Numbered from the stretch's first letter, positions 1 to 8,607 are shown. The stretch is DNA of 64,000 bases from Nocardioides albus (GCF_014648255.1 NZ_BMQT01000001.1:310001-374000); one strand, 5' to 3'. Translations and numbers: made by a program. Notes: generated from the sequence alone by a model not told the origin.

Positions 1-442
1 CGGTCATGTGCGCATTCTGTCAGCCACCCGCCGAAAGGCTCGAAATGGTGGGAGGAAGTGGATCGAGGACCGATCTGTACGAGCTGTGGATCCTGCCCGC
101 GGCACCGATCTGCGTGCCGGCCATGGGCCTCGGCGCCCCCCGTGATCAACGTCGAGGACCGTGGTCGCCCGCGGTCTGGAAGGCCGCGGGCAGGATCCGC
201 ATGACCCATCAACGACGGATCCTCGACGGGGTTATCGAACAGACACGGCCAATTTTAGGAGTTTGTGGATCTCTTGAGAGGCTCTACTCAGTGATGATTC
301 GATGCCCCGTCAAATCCCTGTTCCCGGCGCGACATCCGTCCCTGTTAACGTGGTTGGCCGACCCGCGGATCCTCCCAGGGGTCCGCAGCCTCGGGCCAGC
401 TGCCGAATCGGCCTCGAGGCCAGGCGACCCTCGAGGAGACTT
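1..442. other. Non-coding leader region upstream of ggpPS
   Basis: No convincing gene is seen here. The open frames that cross it have no family resemblance and no ribosome binding site. It is less GC-rich than the genes around it. It holds a perfect 16-bp inverted repeat (88-103 and 183-198) and short direct repeats of ACCGATCTG (69-77 and 104-112). It probably holds the promoter and leader of the osmolyte gene that follows, or the tail of something left of the window. Confidence 0.5.
88..198. repeat. Perfect 16-bp inverted repeat with 79-nt spacer
   Basis: The left arm GGATCCTGCCCGCGGC at 88-103 is the exact reverse complement of the right arm GCCGCGGGCAGGATCC at 183-198. The loop is too long for a simple terminator. 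It could be a folded leader RNA, a regulator-binding pair or a mobile-element remnant; nothing seen decides between these. Confidence 0.7.
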
Positions 443-2728
443 GTGAACCCCACGTCCGCTGCCGATACACGCATGCTGCTTGCGACCGATCTGGACGGAA
501 CCTTCCTAGCCGGCGACCCCGAGGCGAAGGTCAAGCTGTATCAAACGTTGAGCCGCCGCGAGGACGTACTCCTGTCTTTCGTCACCGGTCGCGGGCTGGA
601 GTCGGTGCTGCCGTTGCTGGCCGACCCGACCATCCCGACGCCCGACTTCATCATCTGCGACGTCGGCGCCACCGTCGTGACCGGACACGACCTGCTCGCG
701 GTCGAGCCCATCCAGCAGGAGATCGCCGCCAAGTGGCCCGGCGAGCTCGCCGTGCTCGAGAAGATCGGCGACCGGCCCGGACTGGTGCGTCAGAACGTGC
801 CCCAGGACCGCAGGGTCTCCTACTTCTGCGACCCGGAGGCGGTCACCGCCGACCTGGCGCCGCTGGTCGCGGAGATCGGCTGCGACCTGCTCTATTCCCT
901 CAGCCACTACCTCGACGTGCTGCCCGGCGGGATCAACAAGGGCCACACGGTCACCAAGCTCGTCGAGCACCTCGGCATCCCCAAGGACCGCGTGCTGGTC
1001 GCCGGCGACACCCTCAACGACCTGGCGATGTACGACATCGGGTTCCAGGGCGTCTGCGTCGGCGAGGCCGAGGACAAGCTCCTCGACGCGACCCGCGACC
1101 AGGAGCGTACGTTGCACGCGACCGCCCCCGGCACCGGCGGGATCCTGCAGGCGATCCGGCACTTCAATCTGCTCGACGACGAGCACATCTACGACCCGGA
1201 GAACGACGCCGACGACCCCGGGAAGTCCGACCTCGTCATGGTCTACCACCGGCTTCCCTACGACGAGGTGATCGAGGAGGGCGAGGTCAAGCGCCGGCGA
1301 CCGAAGTCGCCCAACGGGATCATCCCGACGCTGCTGTCCTTCTTCACCGAGCGCACCGGCTCCTGGGTCGCCTGGTCGGTCGACGACCCCAAGCGCGGCG
1401 AGTTCGCCACCCACACGGTCGTCGACCCCAAGCTCTATCCCGGCCTGGTGGCCTCCCGGCTGCCGCTGTCGAAGAAGGACGTCGACGTCTTCTACAAGCG
1501 CTTCTCCAAGGAGGCGTTCTGGCCGCTGCTGCACACCTTCTGGGAGCGCGCGAAGTTCAAGGAGGAGGACTGGAAGGTCTACTGCCGGGTCAACCGGGCG
1601 TTCGCCGAGCAGGCGGCGGCCGAGGCGGCGTACGGCGGCATCGTCTGGATCCACGACTACAACCTGTGGATGGTTCCGGCCTACCTGCGGGAGATGCGGC
1701 CGGACGTGAAGATCGCGTTCCTGCACCACACGCACTTCCCGGGCGCGGACGTGTTCAACGTGGTGCCGTGGCGCCGCGAGATCATCGGCTCGCTGTTGCA
1801 GTGCGACTACATCTCGTTCCATATCCCCCGCCAGGTCGAGAACTTCGTCGACGTGGCCCGTGGCGTGGCCCCGGTCGAGGTGATCGAGACGGAGGACTGT
1901 GCTCCCCGCTTCCGGACGTACGGCTTCGCACTGGGCCTCGACGTCATGCCGTCGGTCATCGACGTCGGTGGTCGCCGGGTGCACCTGGGCGCCAACCCGG
2001 TCAGCGTCGACACCAGGCGGATCGAGGAGACCCTGGCGTCCTCGGCGGTGCAGACCTCTATCGCCCGGGTCAAGGACGAGTTCGAGGGGCAGCGGATCGC
2101 ACTGGCAGTCTCCCGCCTCGACTACACCAAGGGTGTGCTGCAGCAGCTCGAGGCCTTCGAACGGGCACTGCTCGAGGACCCGTCGCTGCTGGGCGAGCTG
2201 TCGCTGGTGCTGGTGTGCGTGCCCGCGGCCGGCGAGATGACCGTCTACAAGACGCTCCAGAACCAGATCGAGCAGGCCGTCGGACGGATCAACGGCCGGT
2301 TCTCGCGGATGGGCTGGATGCCGGTCCACTTCTACTTCCGGCCGATCCCGTTCGAGGAGCTGCTGGCCTACTACGCCAACGCCGACCTCATGTGGATCAC
2401 CCCGCTGCGCGACGGCCTCAACCTGGTCGCCAAGGAGTACGTCGCCGTCCACGGCCTCCTCGGCACGAGCGGCACCCTGGTGCTCTCCGAGTTCGCCGGC
2501 GCGGCCGCCGAGCTGCGCGGCGCGGTGCTGACCAACCCTCACGACGTCACCGACATGGTCCGGGTCTTCCTGCAGGCCGTCGACATGGACGAGGCCGAGG
2601 CCAAGGACCGGATGCGCGGGCTGTGGGACACCGTCCGTCACCACGACTCCAAGGCCTGGGCCGACGGGTTCCTCGCGGCGGTCGAGGCGGCCACCGCCTC
2701 GGCGCCTGACGATGGGACCGAGTTCTAG
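443..2728 (+). CDS. ggpPS: Bifunctional glucosylglycerol-phosphate synthase/phosphatase
   Basis: Predicted to join ADP-glucose to glycerol-3-phosphate and then dephosphorylate the product, giving the compatible solute glucosylglycerol in the cytoplasm. The first ~250 residues are a HAD phosphatase: nucleophile motif DLDGT near residue 16 and the late acidic motif AGDTLNDLAMY near 185. From about residue 264 there is a GT20 synthase whose opening (YHRLPYDEV, then KSPNGIIPTLLSFF) matches cyanobacterial GgpS rather than trehalose-6-phosphate synthase OtsA. HAD-plus-GgpS fusions of this order are known from Stenotrophomonas and Azotobacter. The GTG at 443 was chosen because GAGGAG lies at 433-438; an open frame continues upstream but without a signal, and ATG 473 is a fallback. 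Trehalose-phosphate synthase is the main alternative. Roughly 761 aa. Confidence 0.82.
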   Translation: MNPTSAADTRMLLATDLDGTFLAGDPEAKVKLYQTLSRREDVLLSFVTGRGLESVLPLLADPTIPTPDFIICDVGATVVTGHDLLAVEPIQQEIAAKWPGELAVLEKIGDRPGLVRQNVPQDRRVSYFCDPEAVTADLAPLVAEIGCDLLYSLSHYLDVLPGGINKGHTVTKLVEHLGIPKDRVLVAGDTLNDLAMYDIGFQGVCVGEAEDKLLDATRDQERTLHATAPGTGGILQAIRHFNLLDDEHIYDPENDADDPGKSDLVMVYHRLPYDEVIEEGEVKRRRPKSPNGIIPTLLSFFTERTGSWVAWSVDDPKRGEFATHTVVDPKLYPGLVASRLPLSKKDVDVFYKRFSKEAFWPLLHTFWERAKFKEEDWKVYCRVNRAFAEQAAAEAAYGGIVWIHDYNLWMVPAYLREMRPDVKIAFLHHTHFPGADVFNVVPWRREIIGSLLQCDYISFHIPRQVENFVDVARGVAPVEVIETEDCAPRFRTYGFALGLDVMPSVIDVGGRRVHLGANPVSVDTRRIEETLASSAVQTSIARVKDEFEGQRIALAVSRLDYTKGVLQQLEAFERALLEDPSLLGELSLVLVCVPAAGEMTVYKTLQNQIEQAVGRINGRFSRMGWMPVHFYFRPIPFEELLAYYANADLMWITPLRDGLNLVAKEYVAVHGLLGTSGTLVLSEFAGAAAELRGAVLTNPHDVTDMVRVFLQAVDMDEAEAKDRMRGLWDTVRHHDSKAWADGFLAAVEAATASAPDDGTEF

Positions 2729-2737
2729 AAGATTTTC

Positions 2738-2802
2738 GCCGAGTCGGCGCGTTCTAACGCGCCGACTCGGCATCGTTTGGCGTCAGGATGAGCCGACTCG
2801 GC
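2738..2802. terminator. Bidirectional terminator hairpin with a third arm
   Basis: GCCGAGTCGGCGCGTT (2738-2753) pairs perfectly with 2756-2771 across a 2-nt CT gap. A second GCCGACTCGGC at 2792-2802 can replace the right arm. It lies between the convergent ends of ggpPS and the MFS gene, so it likely serves both. The 11-bp stem core is used again at 32506-32539. Confidence 0.8.
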
Positions 2803-2808
2803 GCTCTG

Positions 2809-4011
2809 CTAGGCCTGACGCCGGTGGATCGTGGTGCTCCAGAGCAGCACGACCATCCCGGCGACGGCCAGGCCGGCGCCGACCAGCGGCGCCTCGCGGG
2901 CGCTCCAGAGGTCGAGCGCCATGCCGCCGGCGAAGGCGCCGAGCGCGTTGGCGATGTTGAGGCTCGCGTGGTTCATCGCGGCGCCGAGGGTCACCGCGTC
3001 GTCGGCGACGTCCATCAGGCGCACCTGCAGGTTGATCACCAGCACCGACGCCACCGCGGTGGTCAGGAAGGCGACCGGCGCGAGCCACCACCCGGCCGGG
3101 GCGACCAGCCAGAAGAGGGTCAGCACCGCCACCATGCCGAGGCTGCTGGCGAGCAGCGAGCCCATCACCGACCATCGCGCCAGCTCGCCCGCGACCCAGG
3201 TGCCGACCACCATTCCGGCGCCGAAGGCGAAGACGAACCACGGCACCGCGCCCTCCGCGAGCCCGGCGGTGCCGGTGACGATCGGGGAGATGTAGGAGTA
3301 CGCCGCGAACATGCCGCCGAAGCCGATCGCGCCGGCGAGCATCGTCAGCCAGACCTGTTTGTTGGTGAAGAACCGGCCGGCCTCGCTGCGACCGGTCGCG
3401 TTCGCGTCACCCGGGAAGTGGGGCACGGAGACCTGCACCAGGAGCACGGTCAGCAGCGCGAGACCTGCTGCTGCGGCGTACGGAGCCCGCCAGCCGGCGT
3501 TCTGCCCGAGCCAGGTCGCGAACGGGACACCGATCACGTTGGCGACCGAGAGCCCGAGCATCACCAGAGCGACGGCCCGGCCGCGGTGCTTGGGGGCGGC
3601 CATGGACGTCGCGACGATGGTCGCGACGCCGAAGTAGGCGCCGTGCGGCAGGCCGTCCAGGAACCTCGCGACCAGGAGCATCTGGTAGTCGACGGCGACA
3701 GCGCTGAGCACGTTGAAGAGCGCGTACGCCGCCATCAGCGACAGCAGCAGCCCCTTCCGCGGAAGGTGGGCCACGAAGAACGACAGGATCGGTACGCCGA
3801 CCACCACCCCGACCGCGTAGGCGCTGATCAGGTGGCCGGCCGTGGAGGTGCCGACCCCGACACCCTCGGCGATCTCGGGGAGCACGCCCATGGTGACGAA
3901 CTCGGTCGTACCGATCGCGAACCCGCCCATCGCGAGGGCGAGCATCGCGATCACGAACCGGACTGGGGTGACCGGTCGGACGGCGGTCTCGGGGCTGGCG
4001 ATGTCGGTCAC
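2809..4011 (-). CDS. MFS transporter, DHA1/AraJ-like exporter
   Basis: A 400-residue protein with about twelve hydrophobic segments. The N-terminal stretch GGFAIGTTEFVTMGVLPEIA is typical of the DHA1 sugar/drug efflux branch (AraJ, NepI, PbuE). Acidic TM1 residues and the loop PRKGLL between TM2 and TM3 fit the MFS plan. It would export a small molecule (drug, sugar or nucleoside) using the proton gradient; the substrate cannot be read from sequence. Start is GTG at 4011; no strong ribosome binding site is seen. It is divergent from the HTH/Clp-N cassette, with a palindromic repeat in the shared intergenic region. No regulator of its own is adjacent on the same strand. Confidence 0.85.
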   Translation of the reverse strand: MTDIASPETAVRPVTPVRFVIAMLALAMGGFAIGTTEFVTMGVLPEIAEGVGVGTSTAGHLISAYAVGVVVGVPILSFFVAHLPRKGLLLSLMAAYALFNVLSAVAVDYQMLLVARFLDGLPHGAYFGVATIVATSMAAPKHRGRAVALVMLGLSVANVIGVPFATWLGQNAGWRAPYAAAAGLALLTVLLVQVSVPHFPGDANATGRSEAGRFFTNKQVWLTMLAGAIGFGGMFAAYSYISPIVTGTAGLAEGAVPWFVFAFGAGMVVGTWVAGELARWSVMGSLLASSLGMVAVLTLFWLVAPAGWWLAPVAFLTTAVASVLVINLQVRLMDVADDAVTLGAAMNHASLNIANALGAFAGGMALDLWSAREAPLVGAGLAVAGMVVLLWSTTIHRRQA

Positions 4012-4070
4012 TACTGCCTAACCCTCGGCGATTCAGGGGCTATTCCGTGAATCCGTGTGACCCGCGTCCC

Positions 4071-4142
4071 TGCCGAAGCGTCACTCCGGTCGGCCGAGTG
4101 GGCATCGGCGTGCCCACTCGGCCGACGTACGTGACGCCTCGA
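4071..4142 (+). repeat. Palindromic repeat element, copy 1
   Basis: A 16-bp perfect stem (GTCGGCCGAGTGGGCA at 4089-4104 with 4111-4126, 6-nt loop) sits inside a second, outer 7-bp stem GCGTCAC/GTGACGC (4078-4084/4131-4137). The whole unit recurs in inverted orientation at 4972-5043. This copy lies between divergent genes, where a terminator is not needed, so it looks like a repeat element rather than only a terminator. Confidence 0.8.
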
Positions 4143-4149
4143 CGGGAGG

Positions 4150-4196
4150 TGTCAACTTTTATTGACAACCTGGCGTCGTCAACTTATATTGACACC
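4150..4196 (+). promoter_or_regulatory. Leaderless promoter with two identical operator dyads
   Basis: TTGACA at 4162-4167, a 17-bp spacer, and TATATT at 4185-4190 make a near-consensus housekeeping promoter. The ATG of the HTH gene follows the -10 by six bases, so the mRNA should be leaderless. Two dyads of the form GTCAA-N6-TTGAC (4151-4166 and 4178-4193, centres 27 bp apart) overlap the -35 and the -10. This is the layout of a repressor site; the HTH protein encoded directly downstream is the obvious candidate (inference). Confidence 0.75.
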
Positions 4197-4409
4197 ATGA
4201 CGGATGCCAAGGATCTCGCCGAGTCGGCCGCGAGCGCCGACCCGAGCACAGGCCTGCGTGCCGCGCTCGCACTACGTCGCCTCGCCGACTCGCTCGAGCG
4301 ACTGCAGGTGGTGAACGCCCGCCGACAGGGGTGGGCCTGGCAGGAGATCGCCGACGCGCTGGAGGTCAGTCGCCAGGCGGTCCACAAGAAGTACGCGAAG
4401 GAGATGTGA
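4197..4409 (+). CDS. Small helix-turn-helix DNA-binding protein
   Basis: A 70-residue protein. The C-terminal half (WAWQEIADALEVSRQAVHKK) reads as a helix-turn-helix of the kind that pairs with Clp-N proteins in actinobacteria. The N-terminal half is Ala/Leu/Arg-rich and helical, perhaps for dimerisation. The start at ATG 4197 is fixed by the promoter, whose -10 ends six bases upstream; the frame is open further upstream but would begin before the promoter. The stop overlaps the next start by one base (TGATG), so the two genes are translationally coupled. Its likely role is to control its own operon through the paired dyads at 4150-4194; that is inference. Confidence 0.75.
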   Translation: MTDAKDLAESAASADPSTGLRAALALRRLADSLERLQVVNARRQGWAWQEIADALEVSRQAVHKKYAKEM

Positions 4410-4948
4410 TGTTCGAGAGGTTCACCAGACCGGCCCGCGATGCGGTGACTGCCGCACAGACGTACGCCGCCGAGCTCGGTCACGAGCGCATCGGCGACGA
4501 CCACCTGCTGCTCGCGATCCGCGCCAGCAGCGACTCGACCGCCGCCCGCGCGCTCGCAGACTGCGGCGTCGATGCAGCCAGGCTGCGAGCGGAGGTCGAG
4601 CGGGCCCACGGGCGCCTCGGCAACGACGACGCCGACGCCCTGTCCACGCTCGGGATCGACTTGGACGCGGTGCGCTCCAAGGTCGAGGAGGTCTTCGGCG
4701 CGGGAGCGCTCGACGGCGGTAAGCCGCGCCGTCGGCTCGGCGGCCACATCCCCTTCACCAAGGATGCGAAGAAGGTCCTCGAGCTGTCGCTGCGCGAGGC
4801 GATCAGGCTCGAGGACCGCTCGATCGGCACCGAGCACATCCTGCTCGGCATCCTCCGCGCGGAGGGAGAAGGCCATGCTGCACTACGGGCGCTCGACGTG
4901 GATGCTGCTGCGCTGCGCCGCACGCTCGAGCACGACGAGGCCGCCTGA
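4409..4948 (+). CDS. Stand-alone Clp N-terminal (double Clp-N) domain protein
   Basis: A 179-residue protein opening MFERFTRPARDAVTAAQTYA, which is the start of the ClpC/ClpA N-domain. The repeat motif appears twice: GHERIGDDHLLLAI near residues 24-37 and RSIGTEHILLGILR near 130-143. There is no AAA+ ATPase module, Walker motif or ClpP loop. Known stand-alone N-domains bind unfolded or phospho-arginine proteins or feed adaptors to ClpC; here it could act as an adaptor or as a ligand-responsive partner of the coupled HTH protein. It is convergent with the large ABC gene, with repeat copy 2 between them. Confidence 0.82.
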   Translation: MFERFTRPARDAVTAAQTYAAELGHERIGDDHLLLAIRASSDSTAARALADCGVDAARLRAEVERAHGRLGNDDADALSTLGIDLDAVRSKVEEVFGAGALDGGKPRRRLGGHIPFTKDAKKVLELSLREAIRLEDRSIGTEHILLGILRAEGEGHAALRALDVDAAALRRTLEHDEAA

Positions 4949-4971
4949 CGCCGAGGCGTCACCCCCGCGGA

Positions 4972-5043
4972 CCGAGGCGTCACGTACGTCGTTCGAGTGG
5001 GCACCGACGTGCCCACTCGAACGACGGGGGTGACGCTTCGGCA
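4972..5043 (-). repeat. Palindromic repeat element, copy 2 (inverted relative to copy 1)
   Basis: The stem GTCGTTCGAGTGGGCA (4988-5003) pairs perfectly with 5010-5025, with the same outer GCGTCAC/GTGACGC stem (4977-4983/5030-5036). Read on the minus strand it aligns along its length with copy 1. Two stem positions differ from copy 1, and the opposite arm differs to match, so pairing is kept. Between convergent genes it can also work as a bidirectional terminator. A partial extra copy of the flank (GCCGAGGCGTCACCCCC) lies at 4950-4966. Confidence 0.8.
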
Positions 5044-5046
5044 GGG

Positions 5047-8000
5047 TCAGCCGGCCAGGTGGGACCAGGCCGGAGCCAGCTCGGTCCACGGACCCACCGC
5101 GGCGACCTCGCCGTTCACCATGACGACGACCCGGTCTGCCTGAGCGAGCGCGGCCCGCTTCGAGGTGGCTCCGATGACCGTGGTGTGCCGGTCGCGGAGC
5201 GCCCGCCAGAGCTCGATCTCGGTGGCCGCGTCGAGCGCGCTGGAGACGTCGTCGGCCAGGAGCAGCTCGGTCTCCGCCGCCAGCGCCCGCGCCAGGGCGA
5301 GGCGCTGGACCTGCCCCCCGGAGAGGCGTACGCCGCGATGGCCGACGATCGCGTCGGGGCCGCCTGCCTCCTTGACGTCGAGCTCGAGCCGCGCGTCGGC
5401 GACCGGGCTGTCGAACGGCCGGTCGTGGCCCAGCCGGATGTTGTCGGAGAAGGTGCCGGAGAGCACCCGCGGCACCTGAGCGACGTACGCGACCTGGCCG
5501 GGCCTCAGGAAGGACTGGGGGTCCTCGACCAGCTCGTCGTTCCACCGGATCGTGCCGGTGTGCTCGATGAGGCCGGCCATCGAAGCCAGCAGGGACGACT
5601 TGCCGGAGCCGACCTGGCCCACGAGCAGGACCAGCTCGCCGCGCGAGATGGTGAGCGAGACGTCGGAGACACCGATGGTGCCGTCGTCGTGGACCGCGGA
5701 CAGGGCCGAGAGCTCCACGGAGTGGAGCGGAACCTGCTCGACCGGGGCCGGCGCCGGGGCCTCGCCGGAGACCAGATCGACACCCGGAGGCAGGTCCATC
5801 AGGTCACGCCCGCCGGCGAACCGGCTGGTCTCCTTCTGCCACGCACGCGTGCCGGGAGCCTCGGTGACGACCATGCCGGCCACCCGGCCGAACCAGTCGA
5901 AGCCCGAGACGGCGTTGGCCACCAGCAGCGCGGTGGCCAGGCCCCAGCCGCCGCCGAAGTAGATCCCCCAGGCTGCCACGACGCCGCACTGCACCATGAG
6001 CGCAGGAACTCCGTCGAGGAACGCCTGCACCCGATGCTCCTTCACCGCCGCCTCGACCCTCCCTGCGTCCACGTGCTGCAGGTGGGCGTGGACCTGCGGG
6101 GTCGCCGCGGCCAGCTTCACGGTGCGTACGGACTCCAGCGCGGAGACCACCGCGCGGCCGAACCGGGCGCGAGCAGCGGAGGAGGCTGAGGCCGAACGAC
6201 CCGCGATGGGTCGACCGACCGCCGAGGCCAGCGCGGAGGCGACCATGACGACCAGGAGCACGGCTCCGGCGAGCGCGGTGCCGGCAAGCAGAGCGGTGAT
6301 CGTCGCGATCACGAGGCCGTTGACGAAGTCGACCCAGCGGTCGGCGTAGCGGGCGTACCGGTCGGCGTCCATCGACCGCGCGACGACCTCACCCGGCGGG
6401 GTGCGCGTCAGCCGGTGCTGGCTGGTCTGGCCGTAGAGGACGGCCATCCGCGCGCGCAGCATGACCTCGATCCACCAGCGCGGGTAGCGGTAGAAGGCGT
6501 CGGCCAGCATCAGCGGCGCGGCCAGCAGGCTGACCACGAGCAGCACCGACATCACTGTCGGCCTGCCGCCGTCCTGCAGCGACTCGACGATCAGGCCCCA
6601 CAGCAGCCCGGTGAAGGCGCCCTGGGCGCCGGTCATCGAGGCGAACAGGAAGAGCAGCGCACCCGCGACGCCCCACTCGGGGCGGATGAACAGGGCGTGC
6701 AGGATCCCTCGGGCGAGCGACGGACCGTTGCCGACCTCGGCTACCACGGGCGGCTCACCCGAGCGCCGCGTCCCACCCACATTGCCGCTCGCGACGTGGT
6801 CAAGGGTCGAGTGGTCGACAGGCTTGGCATCGGGCGAGGGTGAGTCGTGATGATCGGTGCGGCTGGCCTCGAGCAGGTCACGAAACGGGCCCGGCGAGGT
6901 CGCCAAAGAGGCACGCAGGCCGTGCTGGATCACCCGGCCATGGTCGAGCACGGCCACGTGCGGCGCCCGCTCGATCGTGGAGAGCCGGTGGGCGATCAGG
7001 ATGCCCGTACGCCCGGTCAGCAGCCGGTCGGCGGCCGCGACGACCCGGCGCTCGGTGAGCGGGTCCATCCGTGCGGTCGCCTCGTCGAGGACGACCACGC
7101 GCACGTCACGCACCAGCAGCCGGGCGAACGCGACCAGCTGCTCCTCCCCCGCCGACAGCGAGGTGCCGCCGGGGCCGAGCAGAGTGTCGAGTCCGCCGGG
7201 CAGACCCGCGACCCACTCGGATAGCCCGAGCCGGGCGACTGCCCGCTCGATGTCCTCGCGCGGCCGCAGGTCGTCGAAGAGCGTGATGTTCTCGGCGAGC
7301 GTGCCGGCCAGGATCTCCGTACGCTGCGTCACCACGCCCACGGAGGCCCGCAGCTGCTGCAGGTCGAGGTCGCGCACGTCCACGCCGCCGAGGAAGACCG
7401 AGCCGCACGGCGGCTCGACCGCCCGGGAGAGCAGCGAGGCGAGCGTCGACTTGCCCGAGCCGGTGCGGCCGACCAGGGCGATGGTGTCGCCCGCGGGAAC
7501 CGTGAGCGAGATGCCCTGAAGAGCGAAGGTGCCCTCGGCGTAGGAGAAGGTCAGGTCGCGCAGGTCGACCTCCAGCGCTCCCCCGTCGGGCACCGGAGCG
7601 CCACCTTCGGGCTCCGGCTCGGAGGCCATCATCTGACGCAGCCGGATGACCGCTCCCAGGCCTGCCTGGATGTCGGGCAGGTGGTTGGCGAGCATCGCGA
7701 TCTGACCCACGAACGTGCTCGTGACCAGGAACAACGTCACCAGCGCGCTGATCCCGAGCCGGTCGTTGGCGGCGAGCGCCACCCCGGCGAGACCGATACC
7801 GGCCAGCAGGGAGTGCAGCAGGACGCCGGCGCGCCTGCCGACCTTCGCCTCCACCGTGACGACGGCGCGGAACTTCTCGTGGACCGTGGCCGAAAGCCTC
7901 GCGACCCGGCCGACGACATGCTCCTGCCCCAGGCTCGTACGCAGGTCGTCACGACCCGCGATGCCCTCCTCGAGCACGGCGGCATGGTCGGTCCAGGAAG

Positions 8001-8607
8001 CCTCCTCGATGACCTTGAGCCGGGAGATCTCGCCCAGCAGTCGGCGGATGACGAACCAGGTCACCACCGCGAGCAGCGGGAACAGGATCGCCGCCGGCCA
8101 CCAGGTGAAGCTGGCCACGATCCACATCGGCAGCGCCGCGAAGATCGAGCGGAACAGCATCCAGAACTGCCAGCGCAGCAGGTTGCCGACCTCGTGGGAG
8201 TCGTCGTCGACGCGGTCGAGGATCTCCCCGACTGCCTGCTCGCTCAGCTCGGAGAGCGGCTGTCGCATGGCGGCCTGGAGCACGTCCTCACGCAGCTTGC
8301 CCTCGACCCGGTCGGCGACCCCGACCCAGCCGATCTTGGCGGTCGAGTCGACCAGCGAGGCGCCGATCACGCACAGCGCCAGCCAGCCGACCAGGCTGGC
8401 GGTCGGGTTCTCGGCTAGTCGACCGGCCACGACGGTGCCGATCGACTGCGCCACCATGGCGATCGCCAGGGCGACCAGCGCCGCAACCGTCACCGGCCCC
8501 TTGAGGCGTCGCCAGTCGACCTGTCGGCTCGGGTCGACAGGGTTGGCGGGGACTCCGAGAGCCTTGCCCGAAGTGGGCGCGGGCGGAGTCGAGAGCGTCG
8601 CAGTCAT
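5047..8607 (-). CDS. Fused ABC exporter (TMD-NBD-TMD-NBD) with an unequal second ATPase domain
   Basis: About 1,186 residues made of two ABC-exporter halves in one chain. The first half has TM segments at about 50-310, Walker A GRTGSGKST near 380, signature LSAGEEQ near 482, Walker B VVVLDEAT near 503 and an intact H-loop (IAHRLST). The second half has Walker A GQVGSGKSS near 995 and signature LSGGQVQ near 1095, but its Walker B is LLLADDVSS, with Asp where the catalytic Glu should be. Its H-loop position reads ATSKR, without His. One nucleotide site is therefore probably non-hydrolytic, as in ABCC and CFTR-type pumps. Substrate unknown. ATG 8607 was chosen; GTG 8643 would add 12 residues and neither has a clear ribosome site. 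Confidence 0.85.
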   Translation of the reverse strand: MTATLSTPPAPTSGKALGVPANPVDPSRQVDWRRLKGPVTVAALVALAIAMVAQSIGTVVAGRLAENPTASLVGWLALCVIGASLVDSTAKIGWVGVADRVEGKLREDVLQAAMRQPLSELSEQAVGEILDRVDDDSHEVGNLLRWQFWMLFRSIFAALPMWIVASFTWWPAAILFPLLAVVTWFVIRRLLGEISRLKVIEEASWTDHAAVLEEGIAGRDDLRTSLGQEHVVGRVARLSATVHEKFRAVVTVEAKVGRRAGVLLHSLLAGIGLAGVALAANDRLGISALVTLFLVTSTFVGQIAMLANHLPDIQAGLGAVIRLRQMMASEPEPEGGAPVPDGGALEVDLRDLTFSYAEGTFALQGISLTVPAGDTIALVGRTGSGKSTLASLLSRAVEPPCGSVFLGGVDVRDLDLQQLRASVGVVTQRTEILAGTLAENITLFDDLRPREDIERAVARLGLSEWVAGLPGGLDTLLGPGGTSLSAGEEQLVAFARLLVRDVRVVVLDEATARMDPLTERRVVAAADRLLTGRTGILIAHRLSTIERAPHVAVLDHGRVIQHGLRASLATSPGPFRDLLEASRTDHHDSPSPDAKPVDHSTLDHVASGNVGGTRRSGEPPVVAEVGNGPSLARGILHALFIRPEWGVAGALLFLFASMTGAQGAFTGLLWGLIVESLQDGGRPTVMSVLLVVSLLAAPLMLADAFYRYPRWWIEVMLRARMAVLYGQTSQHRLTRTPPGEVVARSMDADRYARYADRWVDFVNGLVIATITALLAGTALAGAVLLVVMVASALASAVGRPIAGRSASASSAARARFGRAVVSALESVRTVKLAAATPQVHAHLQHVDAGRVEAAVKEHRVQAFLDGVPALMVQCGVVAAWGIYFGGGWGLATALLVANAVSGFDWFGRVAGMVVTEAPGTRAWQKETSRFAGGRDLMDLPPGVDLVSGEAPAPAPVEQVPLHSVELSALSAVHDDGTIGVSDVSLTISRGELVLLVGQVGSGKSSLLASMAGLIEHTGTIRWNDELVEDPQSFLRPGQVAYVAQVPRVLSGTFSDNIRLGHDRPFDSPVADARLELDVKEAGGPDAIVGHRGVRLSGGQVQRLALARALAAETELLLADDVSSALDAATEIELWRALRDRHTTVIGATSKRAALAQADRVVVMVNGEVAAVGPWTELAPAWSHLAG

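Noticed and set aside
6..446. A 146-residue open frame at the left end
   Set aside because: No ribosome site, no recognisable motif, and it covers an inverted repeat; it is more likely leader DNA.
443..2728. Trehalose-6-phosphate synthase with a fused phosphatase
   Set aside because: The order (phosphatase first) and the YHRLPYDEV and KSPNGI segments match glucosylglycerol-phosphate synthases; OtsA-OtsB fusions have the synthase first.
506..2773. A 755-residue open frame on the minus strand opposite ggpPS
   Set aside because: Composition is Arg/Gly/Asp/Val-heavy with no family motif, and it mirrors a clear gene; long antisense frames are expected at this GC.
4409..4948. A truncated ClpC ATPase
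   Set aside because: It ends cleanly after the double Clp-N domain, is coupled to its own HTH gene, and nothing resembling an AAA+ remnant follows.
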